From Cydia pomonella (lineage: Eukaryota; Arthropoda; Insecta; Lepidoptera; Tortricidae), in the NCBI RefSeq assembly GCF_033807575.1, contig NC_084728.1:11029331-11093330 (forward strand): a DNA stretch of 64,000 nt, read 5' to 3'. Below are positions 52,801 to 62,945 of this stretch, piece by piece. A program made the position numbers and the translations under genes. Position 1 is the stretch's first letter; each line of letters starts with the position of its first letter. The notes below the pieces were generated by a model. It was not told the DNA's origin. It searched no databases and was given only the letters and a program-made list of their open reading frames with translations.

Positions 52801-55390
52801 ATACTGCCCTTGACCGTATCACAGGACGCACGCAGAGGCAGCACCCGCCAGGATGTAAGGTTAGTACGCAGCAAATCATACTAAATAAATCAAAATAAAA
52901 AAATAAAAAATATAAATAGCTATAAATCAAGTAAGCAATAACTTACTTAACAATGTTGGAGGGTAGAATAAGTTTTCTTCCAACAAACTGCTATGCAGTT
53001 TGGCAGATAAGTGATCATAGCCGATGTAATTTCTCTTTTATAAATAAATTAAAAAAAAAATATATATATATGTTCTGTTTTACATCTCATTTTCTGTCCA
53101 GTATGCTTCGTGCTTTACAGAGAAGATGGAAGTAGATGAACGACGCCATCGACTATTCCAACAGCAGCGGCAGGTACCTAAGCATTTCTCTGGCGGCAGC
53201 ACCTATCTCGATATCTGCTAAAATCCTGGTCACGGCACCACACTTTTACTTAAAGTAATTTATTCTACTTGTATACGTTATTATACTTTATTTTAAGGTG
53301 TTGCAGCATATATGATGATAATAAGTAATATAAACTAAATAAATTAAATAAGAAACGTAAATAAGAATATCGAAAAAAGCCCTCCTATAAAGTCCCCCAG
53401 GTCTGTCCCCTGCGGAAAGTTGCACATTAGGGTGGCTACGTTCCGTCGTTGAATGGCGATGTATATTCTTTGGCCTAGGAATGACCTTGACCTTTGGCCT
53501 TGTATATGTTATTTTCTCTGAAAAAAAATGGTGTTATCTTCTTACCGGCCTGTTGCGTGCTGTGCAGCGAGGTGGTGAGCAGATGCACGACGTCGTGGTC
53601 GTCGGCCAGCCCGCCCGTGGCGGCCGACAGCCCGAAGCGCCCGCCGCGCGGCAGCACCACGTTCTCGGCGCGGAAGCACAGCTCGTAGTCCGCCTCGTTG
53701 TTTGTCATTCCTACACAACAATACTACATTGTGCAACGAGGGGGGTAAGTGAAGTTTTGCAAACGAGGTTTTTAGATGGACGACAGCGGCGAGCTGGAGT
53801 GCATTAAGCTCGTGATTGCAAAATTCTTATCCCCGGAGCTACACACAATGTTGTTCATCAGACTTGCGAAGAAAAAACTAAATTATAAGCGAAATAATTC
53901 TTAAATACGGTGACATTTCAAGTAAGATGAGTTGCGACCTGTTTGCCACGAGTATAGTTACCGTTGTGGAAGTGCACGGTGAGCGTGTTCTGGTAGTACT
54001 CGATGCGCGCGCGCGTCGGGAACGGCTTGTTCCTGAAGTCGCGCAGGCAGCCCGATAACATCTGCGTGGAGCCGTCGCTGTCACATATATAACAAGATCA
54101 TTTAATACATAATTAATATGGGAAAATTTTACACGAATCTACCTAGAGTCAGACCAAGTAAGTATAATTACTTAGTAAATATTGTTTATTGTTCCAATAA
54201 CAATTCATTTTACAAGTAAAATTACAATGAATATTTAGAAGACTCTCCTCTTATGGTCGACTACCTTAGTTCCATCGTTCAGCACCGTACGGGTTATTGT
54301 GTTTGATGTCGTTGTCGAAATCTGTCAAAAATTGTCGAAGAATGTTGAACTAACCTTTTGTGGTCGACCAGCTGAGTTCCATCGTTTAGCACCGCCATCA
54401 TGTAAGGATTTTTGTGTTTGTTGTCATTGTCAAAACTATCAAAGAAGTCGAGTTCACCTCTTATGGTCGAGCACCTTAATTTCACCGTTAGGTCCCGCCA
54501 TTTTTTTTATGTACGGGTTGTTGTGTTTGTTATCGTTGTCGAAAATGTCGAACATTGTCGAAAACTATCAAACATTGTCGAAAACTGTCGAAAATGTCGA
54601 ACTCACCTCTTATGATCGAAGACTTTGGTTCCATCGTTCAGCACCGCCATTATGTACGGGTTGTTGTGTTTGTTGTCGTTGTCGAAACTGTCGAAGATGA
54701 CAGCTAGACCGTTCCAGCGGTCCGACGAGCCGAATACCTCGCCGGTGTAATCGCCGCGCGTCGATGTATACCAGAACGCCTGGATAGACAAACAAACAGA
54801 CATTAAAACGGTTAAGACACTTTCAATTGTGAATGGCTCGATGTTTCGCTCCGTAACGAGGAATGCCTATGAGAATGTTACAAGCAGACATGTCGAAAAT
54901 TTTCGACTAAAACAAATAGTACTGTTTCACACATATGTTATCCTACAGGAGAAGATGGTATTATAACTGATATAACTCAATTAGCATGCCTCAGTTAGAA
55001 TTTAGAATATGTTTTATCTCTTTCTAAAACAAATTTCAAAGTGTCAAATGAGGACAAGCCACATTGCGAGTTTTTACATGCCATGATGAAATTTGGTTTT
55101 CATGGTCACAGCCATGCGTTTTTCACGGGAGTCGTTTTTATTTTCAGGTATAGAAACCTTGTAAACAATAGGACATACATTTTGACAAACATGACGGCGG
55201 CAAAGTATTTTTTTATTCAACAGTAAAGTACTCACCAGACCATCGGCACCGATGCGCCCTCTGCCGGTGACCTTGAACATGACATCGACTTCCCACCAGT
55301 CGAAATTGATGGGCTGCTTCGTCCAGATGGCGCCCTTCTGACTTCGGAGCGACGGCGCAAGCCGCACGCTCTCGCCTGACGCTATCGCAT
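43876..55390 (-). CDS. LMAN1: ERGIC-53 / LMAN1-type cargo lectin (5' end missing)
   Basis: A type I membrane L-type lectin that ferries glycoproteins from ER to ERGIC/Golgi. Minus-strand exons in order: 55390-55236, 54779-54607, 54077-53962, 53710-53546, 52462-52350, 51394-51266, 50596-50498, 50168-50077, 45679-45509, 45120-44995 and 43912-43876. Phases agree at every junction, giving 458 residues. The lectin domain shows APSLRSQKGAIWTK, GRGRIGADGL, the calcium/sugar-binding FDSFDNDNKHNNPY and GLSAATGGLADDHDV. A Gln/Glu-rich coiled-coil stalk follows (exons 5-8), then an Ala/Gly-rich linker (exon 9), a membrane span (GLTALVMVVTSQLVVMFL) and a short lysine-rich tail ending KKFF. KK is the COPI retrieval signal and FF the COPII exit signal. 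Missing: signal peptide and first beta strands (about 70-80 residues), probably beyond the right edge. The exon-8 donor (GTCAGT) is weak. Tandem echoes of exon 2 lie just downstream of it. Confidence 0.93.
44104..44456. mobile_element. MITE-like element related to 5779-6017
   Basis: It shares AAATAGAGGTGATTGTCAAA, GTAGCCACAGTA, GGCATCTTTCGACACATGAT. The inner arms ACTTTTAGAACGCCATTTGA, TCCTTATTCT are inverted around a GGCGCCATC-containing centre. It lies in LMAN1 intron 10. Confidence 0.75.
44457..44625 (-). repeat. RTE-like LINE 3' end, minus
   Basis: Plus-strand AGTCCACTGCTGGACATATG, CCTCTTTCATGGATTTCC and CTACCATCTGGCTCG-like text is the complement of a common LINE end (GGAAATCCATGAAAGAGGC). 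It begins with a TTCTTCTTCTT tail. Confidence 0.6.
44865..44965 (+). repeat. tRNA-like SINE relic with GGCCTAGAG expansion
   Basis: GCCGTGGCCGGGGGCCTAGA, then tandem GGCCTGGAGGCCTAGAGGCC, then CATCGGTTCGATTCCGGT (a near-perfect B box) and CTCGGCCACTGGAGG. The A-box region has been expanded by 9-bp GGCCTAGAG/GGCCTGGAG units. Confidence 0.5.
45906..46169. mobile_element. Foldback element carrying a tRNA cloverleaf
   Basis: The ends AAGTGGAAAAATTACTGTCT T and AAGACAGTAATTTTTCCACT T are perfect inverted repeats (21 bp). Immediately inside the left end is a tRNA-like sequence on the minus strand (45922-45993). About 175 bp of non-coding body follows. It lies in LMAN1 intron 8, upstream of exon 9. 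Confidence 0.8.
45922..45993 (-). tRNA. tRNA-like sequence, anticodon-loop ATC (probably a SINE head)
   Basis: On the minus strand: acceptor GTCTTGG/CCAAGAC (7 of 7), D stem GTTC/GAGC, anticodon stem CTGGA/TCCAG with loop GTATCGA, T stem GTGAG/CTCGC with loop TTCAAGT, 72 nt. Box A (TGGTTCAGATGG) and box B (AGTTCAAGTCTC) are usable. The implied anticodon ATC is unusual for Asp, the D loop lacks a clear GG pair in the normal place, and it lies in a foldback element. A working tRNA is therefore unlikely. Confidence 0.4.
46170..46966. other. LMAN1 intron 8, no element assigned
   Basis: Contains a (TA)n microsatellite at 46231-46249 and a LINE-tail-like stretch at 46806-46960 (TTATTTATTATTTATTG). 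No exon. Confidence 0.4.
47749..48405 (+). mobile_element. LINE 3' fragment with RNase H domain, 13-bp TSD
   Basis: Flanked by the duplication TAATAATAGGTCT (47736-47748 and 48406-48418). It encodes an RNase H C-terminal part (SWVPGHSDINGNEEVDELAR) and the post-RNase-H segment TRILTGHCKLKKHV, CRFCQESKETCNAHFLFL, in one frame with a single stop at 48060-48062. A different, RNase-H-bearing (I/R1-group) LINE clade from the 11583 element. 5'-truncated. Confidence 0.85.
48498..48730 (-). pseudogene. Decayed small basic ORF inside the CAGGGTG element
   Basis: From ATG at 48730 the minus strand reads MCKDREDILRKKREAEKARL and then DPIKLAEYKEIQRLQYLKK. The frame breaks at a run of seven A (48599-48605); one more base would extend it through KYRQKK. 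The style resembles small Lys/Arg/Tyr-rich insect proteins often found with repeats. Function unknown. The remnant may continue beyond the LINE insertion toward 47440. Confidence 0.4.
49750..49940 (-). repeat. LINE 3'-tail fragment, minus
   Basis: It begins GTATAGAATAGAATAATTTT TATTCGTAGACAC on the plus strand, i.e. an ATTCTATTCTATAC tail on the minus strand. The tail type is the same as that of the full-length LINE at 11583, and the body includes GCCACGAAATGGCCTCATC. Confidence 0.55.
50206..50395 (+). repeat. LINE 3'-end fragment with long G run
   Basis: GGCAACGCGC-family copy (CATACTGTTGTGTTCCTGCC, GTGAGTAAGGTTGCC, CCGACGTAGTATTAAAAAA). Between the boxes the sequence has expanded to GAGGGGGGACGGGGGGGGGG ACGGGGGGG (50247-50277), a strong G-quadruplex candidate. 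Confidence 0.75.
50707..51034 (-). mobile_element. tRNA-derived SINE with CTT/GAA tail
   Basis: On the minus strand: GGTAGCCTAGCGGTAAGAGC (A box), GTCGCGCGTTCAAACCCCGG (B box), CGTACCAATGAGTTTTTGGG, a middle with GAGGAAACCGGACTAATCCC and AGGTCAGATGGCAGTCGC, and a GAAGAAGAAGA tail. A SINE type common in moths. It sits in LMAN1 intron 6, in the orientation of the gene. The 114-codon frame over it is not a gene. Confidence 0.88.
51092..51176 (+). repeat. tRNA-like SINE head, copy B, with Pol III terminator
   Basis: GCTTCGGTAGCTCAGTCGGT (A box), anticodon arm TCGGA/CCGGTGT/TCCGA, T arm GCAAG/TTCGAGT/CTTGC, acceptor CCAGAGC, then a run of T (51172 on). The acceptor has a mismatch, there is one extra base before the anticodon arm and position 33 is C. 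So it is tRNA-derived rather than a normal tRNA. Homologous to 28062-28140. Confidence 0.65.
51748..52090 (+). repeat. LINE 3'-end fragment (GGCAACGCGC family)
   Basis: The longest copy of the family in the window: GTGGTAGGGCACAGCC, CCAGATCTAGAGC, ACCTCCACCTTACAGAAAAC, GTTAGGGTCAGCAACGCGC, CCGACGTAGTATATTTAAAA. Intron 5 of LMAN1. Confidence 0.75.
52196..52325 (-). repeat. AACGCCACATATCG-type repeat, opposite orientation
   Basis: TTAACACTTTGATCGCC, CTTCGTGCATTCCGACAAGG, CGACGATACGATAAGCG, GTTCAATGGATTAACG. The reverse complement corresponds to 40590-40700. Confidence 0.55.
52500..53245 (-). other. Two PBS-like sites, possible LTR-element debris
   Basis: The minus-strand sequence TGGTGCCGTGACCAGGAT occurs at about 52503-52520 and 53226-53243. 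TTTGGTGCCG followed by a GACC/AACC run resembles primer-binding sites next to LTRs of BEL/Pao elements. No LTR pair was confirmed. A 52680-52860 segment (GGACAATGGTATTCCGGACC) is another unassigned repeat. Confidence 0.3.
54241..54606 (-). repeat. LMAN1 exon-2/donor tandem echoes
   Basis: Downstream of the exon-2 donor (boundary 54607) three copies of its last about 90 bp follow, with junctions at 54458, 54355 and 54248 (spacings 149, 103 and 107 bp). Each reads AACAAACACAA.AA.CC, ATGGAAC and CATAAGAGGT or CACAAAAGGT. Echo 2 is open and encodes FFDSFDNDNKHKNPYMMAVL and QLVDHKR with a GTTAGT donor. Echo 1 keeps GTGAAC and has an A-run insertion. Echo 3 has lost the GT (GAGAGT). Confidence 0.88.
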
Positions 55391-58300
55391 CTGAAAGGGA
55401 CAACAACAGCTGACTGAGGGATAACATGTTTTTATGTCCCAGGTACTAAAAATGGTAGTTCATATGCGCAATCTAACAAAGCCAGACATATTGTGTAGTA
55501 GATCGTAGTATTGTTCTGCTACAAGACTCGACTGTGTTTTTCAGACTCATATGATTAAGTACAAATTCATCAAAGTTTTTTTTTTTCAATGTGTTATAGA
55601 CTAGTCGATTGTAGAGACTTAGTACTCTGAGAACTCTCATAAGCATTGTCATCTTGTAAAATTCATAGGCAGGAAGCGTAACTTTGGTGCGTGAAAAAAT
55701 GCCTTGTTCCTGCTATCAGCAAAATTTAACACCAAAAGTAAGACAATATATTAGGCGTATATTTAAATATTGTTGTTATAATTATAGTACCCATTGTTTG
55801 GTACTCATTACATTATTTTATTCATATCATCTGTGTTAGGAATATTTTATTGCTCACATTTGTTTACAATAAATACCAAACATTTTTATTAATAAACAAT
55901 AATATTGTCACTTCACGTTGTCATTAGGGTATCGCAGTGTTATTTATATAAAAGCACCTCAATTCCCTACTACTAAGGTGGTGTGTTGACGTGCCCAAAT
56001 TGCGCTGGAGTATTTGGCAGGAAAAAATAGGGCACGTGAGCCATCTAAGGACGCACCAGAGAGTGGATCAGCTACACTCTAGCAACGCGTGCTAAAAATT
56101 GCCTACTCCAGAGCACAGAATTATGCTTGATTGCCACCGTCGTGGTATTTAAAAAAAAACACAGTCGCTGCGGCCAACATCGGTCAAAGAGAGAACATAA
56201 AAGCATCCTATATGTGCATTGGCGACATGGGCCAAAAGTATTTTCGTTGTTTATTGTCCCCAAAAAATGTGACGGGGTGTAGCTTTTTGTATGAGATGAA
56301 ATTGATTTTTTAATTTTTTCTTACGTGAATTAAAATCCAAAGATAGAAAGACATGCAGTTGCATTCCATCTTTTTTTTTATTCGATAGAAGACACAAATA
56401 CAAGCGTGAAAGAGTGGTCAGAAACAAGACAACGAAATAGGTACACCTTCAATAACTTTTCTTACTGCTACTAGTATTTAGATAAAACCTACTAAATGAT
56501 TGACGAAGGCATGAGTCTTTTTGAGTTGCGCTTCGTAAACACGCAATAAAGGACTCGGCTCAAGACTTCAGGGCTGATATAGACGGCACGCGGTGCATGC
56601 GTTTTCCTCGACCGAGGCATTTCTACACTGGCCGGTTTGTGCGTGAGGAAATTGCCTCGCGCGTATGCTCGGTTTGTGTGGAGCCGGCTAATGAGGATAC
56701 CAATGCAGCCGACCGATCAAATACCGCAATGTAATGAACAGGGCCCGTACTTTTCATGCCGTTGACGCAAAAATGACGTAATTCAACATACAGGGGAGTT
56801 ACTACAAATTTAGACAACTTACTTATTGATGGGTGTCATAATAAATACTTGTTACGTGAATAAAAGCTTGTTACGCTGTTAAGGCGCGGTGTATAGTAAA
56901 ATGCGCTATTTTTAAATCGATATTTACAGGCTTGTACAAGGATTTCATCGATTATTTTCTAGTATGTATAACTTCAGTCTTTGAACTAGCCGTATGCTTG
57001 TCAGAAACACGATGGCTCATCTTTTTCTCGATAGATTTTTGCTTTGAAAATATGCTTAAAACTGTATTTATTTCGATATTTTAGAAGTACTATGATGAAT
57101 ATCAATATGAAATTTACTTCATTCAATAGCTTTTAAGTAACTGTAACATTTTGCTTGTCAGTTTATCGATGCGTTAAATTTTTCATTCATAATTATGAAT
57201 TCAACATTTTGTCTACTAAACTTTACCCTGCGCGGCAATACCGTCAGTACGCCAGTACGCCCGTGACCACTGTCAGCGTCGGACCTGTGCTAGTTTAGCG
57301 GACGTTACATAAAATGGATAATCACACTATAAATACACAAATATGTTATACACACAATGTTTTCATCACTCTTACGAAGAAAAAACTAATTTTTAAGCTA
57401 ATTGATTCTTAAATACGCTGACATTTCAGACATCCATCCGTCATATTATCTTTTTAGACAAGTTTTACACACGCACCTGTCCGGCATACAGCCACGATTA
57501 ACCAAATGATGAAATGGTGCCTTGCACCCGAGTTAAACACTCTACTTTTCATTTTTAATACGAGGAAGGTAAAATACATGTACATTTTAAAAAACATTGC
57601 TAAGTATAAAATTCAGTAGTATTTATTTCGTGAGGGGTACCTACTTTTAATTATCTAGGTAAAATAATATTTTAAATGGCTATTACAGTAATAATCAAAT
57701 TGAATACCTATTATTAAACGTAAACAAGTAAAATTAATCCGCTTGTTTAATTTATATAAGTCATTATATTGGAACAGCTTCATTTTTAACACATACAGGA
57801 TGCAGGAGATATACTGGATTTAAATATGTGGGATTTAAATAGTGCTTAGTGAAAGGTACCATTTCACGTTTTTGTGGAAGTGCTCAAATGGCTGTAATAG
57901 TTTATGTTATAAGTGTTGAATTTGTTTGGTATTTCTGGTTTATTAACTTTCATATGGTATACACTTAAGACTTTATTTACAACATTTATCAACTATTTTA
58001 TTTTGTAAGGTGAGCAGGAGTGATATTTACCCTTCAAATTCCATTCAAAATTTTGCAAGTACTCGGTTCGGAAGTTCGTATATATTTGTACCTCTCGCCA
58101 ATATTTTTATTTCACTGGTTAATTATTCTGTAAATTCAAGAATGTCACTAAATTCCATTTTTGATAATGTTAAACATAAAGTCCTTTGTAAAAGTTTGGT
58201 ATAATACTTTTATAGCATGCTATTTCTGTTTTGTATGAAATGAAAACTGGTGACATTTTATTTCTTTTTTCAAGTATAAATTTCGATGACACTCTGCCGT

Positions 58301-60668
58301 CAATTTCAGGTCTCGGCCAATGTTACCTTCTTTTTTAAAACCTTGGACCTTGTTATGTCTTTGTGTTATGCTTTTACTATTTTTCCTGCCAATACAAAAT
58401 ATAAGTGGAAAAATCGATCGAAAGTTTCGCAAAATATATTTTCTTCATTTTTGCATTAGGGTGCTTATGTGTAATATGTATATATTAAAATAGTTTATTT
58501 TGAAATGAATCACTAGTCAAGGCCTATAGTATATCCCTTCAAGTGGCAGAAGCCAAAACGTAAAAAGTAGTCACGTGGCGGGGCCCCGTCGGGTGTTCAG
58601 CGCGGATTTAGAGAATATTACAAATTCAACTATTTAAGCTTATCTATGTATAAAAGTATATATTGAAGCATATATCGTTAGAATAAGCACTAAATACGCT
58701 ATTCGAATAGAACAATTAAATTATTGTCTTCTTCTTCTTGGTCCCTCAATGCTGAGGATCGTGACATCATGTCCTTCTGTTGAAGTTGTCCTTGTTGTTG
58801 TTAAATTATTGTAATGTTTATGCATTTCGCCACATGCACCTAACTAATCAAACCTAGCAACAGTGACAGTTTTCCAGTTTCCTTATTAAAAATGACTACC
58901 ACCACAAAACAAAGTTATGATTGGAGGTTAGTTAGTTAGTTAGTGCTTCTGGGCATTTTCCGCAACTCGACAACCATTGTGCCTATTTTGCGTGATTGGA
59001 GGTAATTGTTAATTAATTTTCTACGTAGGGCTTAAAATTCAAAGGTTAAGTCTTAAAAAGTGTCCGTGAGGAAACGGAATTTTTTTTTACCACGTATTCC
59101 TGAGGTCATAAGAATAATTTCATGTACAAGTTTAAGTCAATTCCCTAAATACCCAGGACACGCAGAAGATTTCGAGACCATCTCCTATGCAGCAGCTGCC
59201 TACCTGAAGCGGGCAAAAATTTAAAAACATTAACTGATCTGTATTTATAATTTCTATTAATTTTGACCATTTATTAATCCAGTGATGTAAAATATGCCAT
59301 ACGATAAATAAAAAGTCAATTCCGCAAAAAAAAAATTTTTTTTTTTTTACTTTTTGTATGTCTTTAAACATATTAAGTTCATGTTCTTGGAAAATTTATG
59401 GATTAATATAAATTGGTACATTTTTTTTCGTAAAAATTAGTCTATTCAAATGGTACCTTGTGACTTTGATATCTGTCAAGAAGGTAGTCTAGACTAGGTC
59501 CCAAAGTGGCGACTGGCGACATAGCCATCAAAAAGGCGTTATGCACTAAAACGCAACGAAAAATATATTTTTTAATTGGTATTAACTCTGAAACTAGGCG
59601 AATTAAAAAAGTTTATATGACATTTTTGCCTCTAAATACGATCCGGAATATCCTGTTAAAATCTTTCCTCGAGAGTACCGTGTATTTACAAAATAACCTC
59701 TTTAAAAATCAAGACATAACTCGACTTTAATTTTGCTACTAAATATGGCAACACCTCACTAACCACCCTCTGTTGGCCGACAGCTTTCTGGCTATCGCAT
59801 CGACCCGTGAGTGGTGTGCCACCACTTGAAGGAATAAATAACATAGTTGACGATAAAATAATTTTGTTCATCGGAAAGTTTTGTATGTTAATTAACTTTA
59901 CGGAACAGGTCTTAACTGTACTTCTTTCCAAAGGAAAATAATACTCATTGAGACAATTCTAACAACCTCAAACGCAATTTGGTTGCGATATTTTGACACA
60001 GAGTTCCTATGGCCACCTCCTCTCTCATGCATCAGATCCGCTCGATGGTACCATAATATTTCATTGTCACCCTACTTACATATGTATGCAGATTTTCAAC
60101 TTCATCTGAAACCTCAGTGGGTCAAATATACTAGTAATATTTGATTACAGACAGAGTAGACAGACAATAGACTGATTCTTTATTAGACATTAATTAAAGT
60201 CAGTCAATTATACTCATTACTATATAACTTCGAAGTAGTAGTAGTAGTAGTATAAGTGCATTTTCCTACTCCTCTACTGTTATCTGTCATTTATGCATTC
60301 ATTAACACGAATATAAGAACATACATAAAAGATTTCAAGAAAAGTCTATATTGTCTATTCCTCATAAAAGCTCTTGTGCTTTTATACGCTATAACGTTAC
60401 TGCGATTAATGGCTACCAACCTAACAAAACCAAAACGAATACAGTTTTAAACTAAATGCATTGCTGCCAACTTACAAAATATTCATTTGGTTGCATAGTA
60501 AAAATAATTACTTCATAAGTCAGAAACACGCATGTGACACCCGTAATATAGCAACACTCATAGACTACGAAGACCGCTTAGCGTTGCTTGTTAGTCTCCG
60601 TAGGCTACGGTGGCCAAAATTGAGAAAAAACTGTCCAAAAAATTAATTTAGCAAGTAGCAAGTACCAG
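55391..60668. other. Upstream LMAN1 intron or flank
   Basis: The acceptor CTTTCAG ends this stretch at 55391 (minus). I searched for the first LMAN1 exon and saw none. Contents: a GCATGCGTTTTCCTCGACCG repeat at 56570-56700 with inverted TTGCCTCGCGCG, a fragment GGCCCGTACTTTTCATGCCG at 56744 (opposite copy at 62101-62142), decayed MITE sequence at 59040-59700, and (TAG)n at 60236-60252. Confidence 0.45.
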
Positions 60669-60737
60669 GGCCTCATGAGTTACGAGGAGGTGTCGCCGAC
60701 CGGCCGGCCGCGGCCCGGGGCGGGCCGGGCGCGTAAC
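60669..60737 (+). CDS. Weak orphan exon candidate, GC-rich
   Basis: Between CAAGTACCAG and AACAAG/GTATGC a GC-rich open stretch reads GLMSYEEVSPTGRPRPGAGR then ARNK. It also contains an ATG that could start translation. It lies on the strand opposite LMAN1. No partner exon and no family were found. It may be a small CpG-rich patch only. Confidence 0.2.
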
Positions 60738-61756
60738 AAGGTATGCTCGCGCGTCTTGGCTATATACTTTTGCTGTAATTTGTTTACCTAAATTAAGATT
60801 TATTTTTGTTGACTCGTAGGAAAAATATTGTATGCAACGTTGTATAAGTAGGTCAAAAAATTCTCGTGGCGTATTCCTTTACAATGTTCGCCTACGCCTT
60901 CGGCTCCGGCTCACATTGTAACTCACGCCACTCGCCTTTTTTGACCCTTCTTATACAACTGTTGCATAAAATACTATTTTGCCATTATAAACTTTAAATA
61001 ATAAATAATAATAGCAGTTTTCTCGACTTTTGCATTTAAAATTTATAATCGTCTTCATTGTCGTCAATTCAAAAAATAATATAGAAATAGTCGTTACAGT
61101 TAGAGTCATGGTTCTTTTTTGAGAAGATAGCATAATTTATCTACTTTTAGGAGCTACATATGCTTGTGCATACCTTATGCTTATGTTTTCAGTTATCTCA
61201 ATACCAGCAAAAACATGCTACCTTTTTACGTTCACTTCCACAAATTACTTAGCTTTGCTAGTATTCTTCCTTTTTTCACTACTTGCCCGAAATTGACTTC
61301 TATTGCATTTTTAAGGTCAACTAAGTTTTGAATAGGTATCTATATATGATTTAAAGCAGACAGTTGTAACTTTTGTCTGAATTAGTAAGTAATATTATTT
61401 CGACACAAAACGATTTGGTATCATTTTACTAGATTCTCAATTTGCCGCGGTATACTCTAGTATTATATATAATTATCTAATTTTTAATTTCATTAAGTTT
61501 AAATCATAATCAATATAAATTTCCGGAAAAGATCCCAGAACTAACAAACCAGAATACGGATGGCGTCAGAATAAGGACGTAGGCTTGCTGCGAGCGCGGC
61601 GCGCGGGGCGCCCGCCTGCCTGCTTTACCACTTCGTCTGCTTCACCCCCTCAAAAACCTAAAATCTGTCTATAAGAGCGCCTTAAAAACCAAAAATATGT
61701 ATTATTTCATAAATTAGTAATCTATTATTTATTTATGTTACAATAAAATGAAAGTC
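60738..61756. other. Non-coding interval
   Basis: A palindromic region around TTGTATGCAACGTTGTATAA (60828) and TTATACAACTGTTGCATAAA (60950) brackets 130 bp rich in CCTACGCCTTCGGCTCCGGC. No gene. Confidence 0.4.
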
Positions 61757-61989
61757 AGTAAAGGTGGCGACTGACTTGTAACATTTCGGTGTAATGTAAC
61801 GTGATACAACCCGAGCATTACAACAGTCAGTGCAGCGAGCCGAGCCGCTCGACGCGAGCGCCGCGTGCTCCACTCGGCTGTCGGTTTTTACGCGAATCCC
61901 TTTGAGTGTTACAAAGGTGGCGACTGACTTGTAACGATCGCCGTGAACGATACATTACAAGCAAATGTTACAAGTCAGTCGCCACCTTA
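61757..61989. mobile_element. AAGGTGGCGACTGACTTG inverted/direct repeat element
   Basis: AAGGTGGCGACTGACTTGTA AC occurs at 61762 and 61914 in direct orientation, and inverted (GTTACAAGTCAGTCGCCACC TTA) at 61965-61988. The last pair forms a compact 77-bp hairpin element; the first marks a longer 230-bp version. The centre is GC-rich (GCCGAGCCGCTCGACGCGAG). Confidence 0.7.
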
Positions 61990-62756
61990 GACGTTTCTAT
62001 ACTGATTGTCAAGTATATGTATCAGTTACCTAAAGAGGTTGACAAATGATTAATTATTACGAAAATACTAATTGGAATGATACTCTATGTAGCGTGACGT
62101 CATTTTTCTGTCAACGGCATGAAATGTACGGGCTCTGGTAATGAAACTCGCATGCGAGTTCTCGCACCGTTCAAATAAGCCCTAAGACTCGGAACTTGTA
62201 GCGCAGTCTCTTAAAACGAGTCGAGTTCTTCCAATTTAGACTCGAAAGACTCGTGTACCTACCAACACTAGTGCTTTGGGCAATCAAACTGTATTTTTTG
62301 TATCTGGGATATAATTAAACGGTTGGCAAAAGAGAAAATGCTGTATTTCGTGAAGGAGGCAATGTTGAAAACAAAGCGCCGCGAATTAAACCCTGAGCAT
62401 AGATAGGGTTTGTAACATATATTTATTTTCCCTGTCAGCCATGAGGTCTATTAATCTCTTAGCTATAAGCGGTGAAAAAAGTTTATTAAAATAAATGAGA
62501 TATTAATTGTTTAGTCAAAAAACCTATACCGAAAGTGCCAACGTAACTACTATAGTACCCATTCTTAGTTCTTAATATCATGTAGTAAGGTTGCAAGTTT
62601 AGTAAAAAGATGATAACTAGTCAATCTTTATTACCCTTATCAATGTAATCATTTTACAATGTGTGTCTAATCATAACCATAAATAAAACGAAGGCTACTG
62701 CCGAAACATGGAATAACTATGAAATATACTGACATAACATAATTTTTTTTTAATTC

Positions 62757-62900
62757 AGCTACCTAAAGGTTGTCTGGAAGAGATCGCTTTTTAGCGATAA
62801 GACCTGTTATTTACCTCTTCTTTATATGATGTATCATTTGTACTGTTTCTGTATTGAGGTGTGCAATAAAGAGTATTTGTATTGTATTGTATGCTGGAAT
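62757..62900 (+). repeat. Truncated LINE 3' end, plus orientation
   Basis: GCTACCTAAAGGTTGTCTGG, GATCGCTTTTTAGCGATAAG (perfect hairpin), TGTGCAATAAAGAGTATTTG and a GTATT repeat tail. Same family as 945-1075. Confidence 0.7.
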
Positions 62901-62945
62901 CTTAATTTGAACTTTATTCTAAATCAGATATGGCGTCAAATGTCA

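Noticed and set aside
52500..53245. A complete LTR retrotransposon
   Set aside because: Only two PBS-like words were found, with no LTR pair, gag or pol sequence.
55391..55427. MLSLSQLLLSLS as a start and signal peptide for LMAN1
   Set aside because: This is the intron's pyrimidine tract and acceptor (TTGTTGTCCCTTTCAG) read as protein. Starting here would delete the first strands of the lectin domain.
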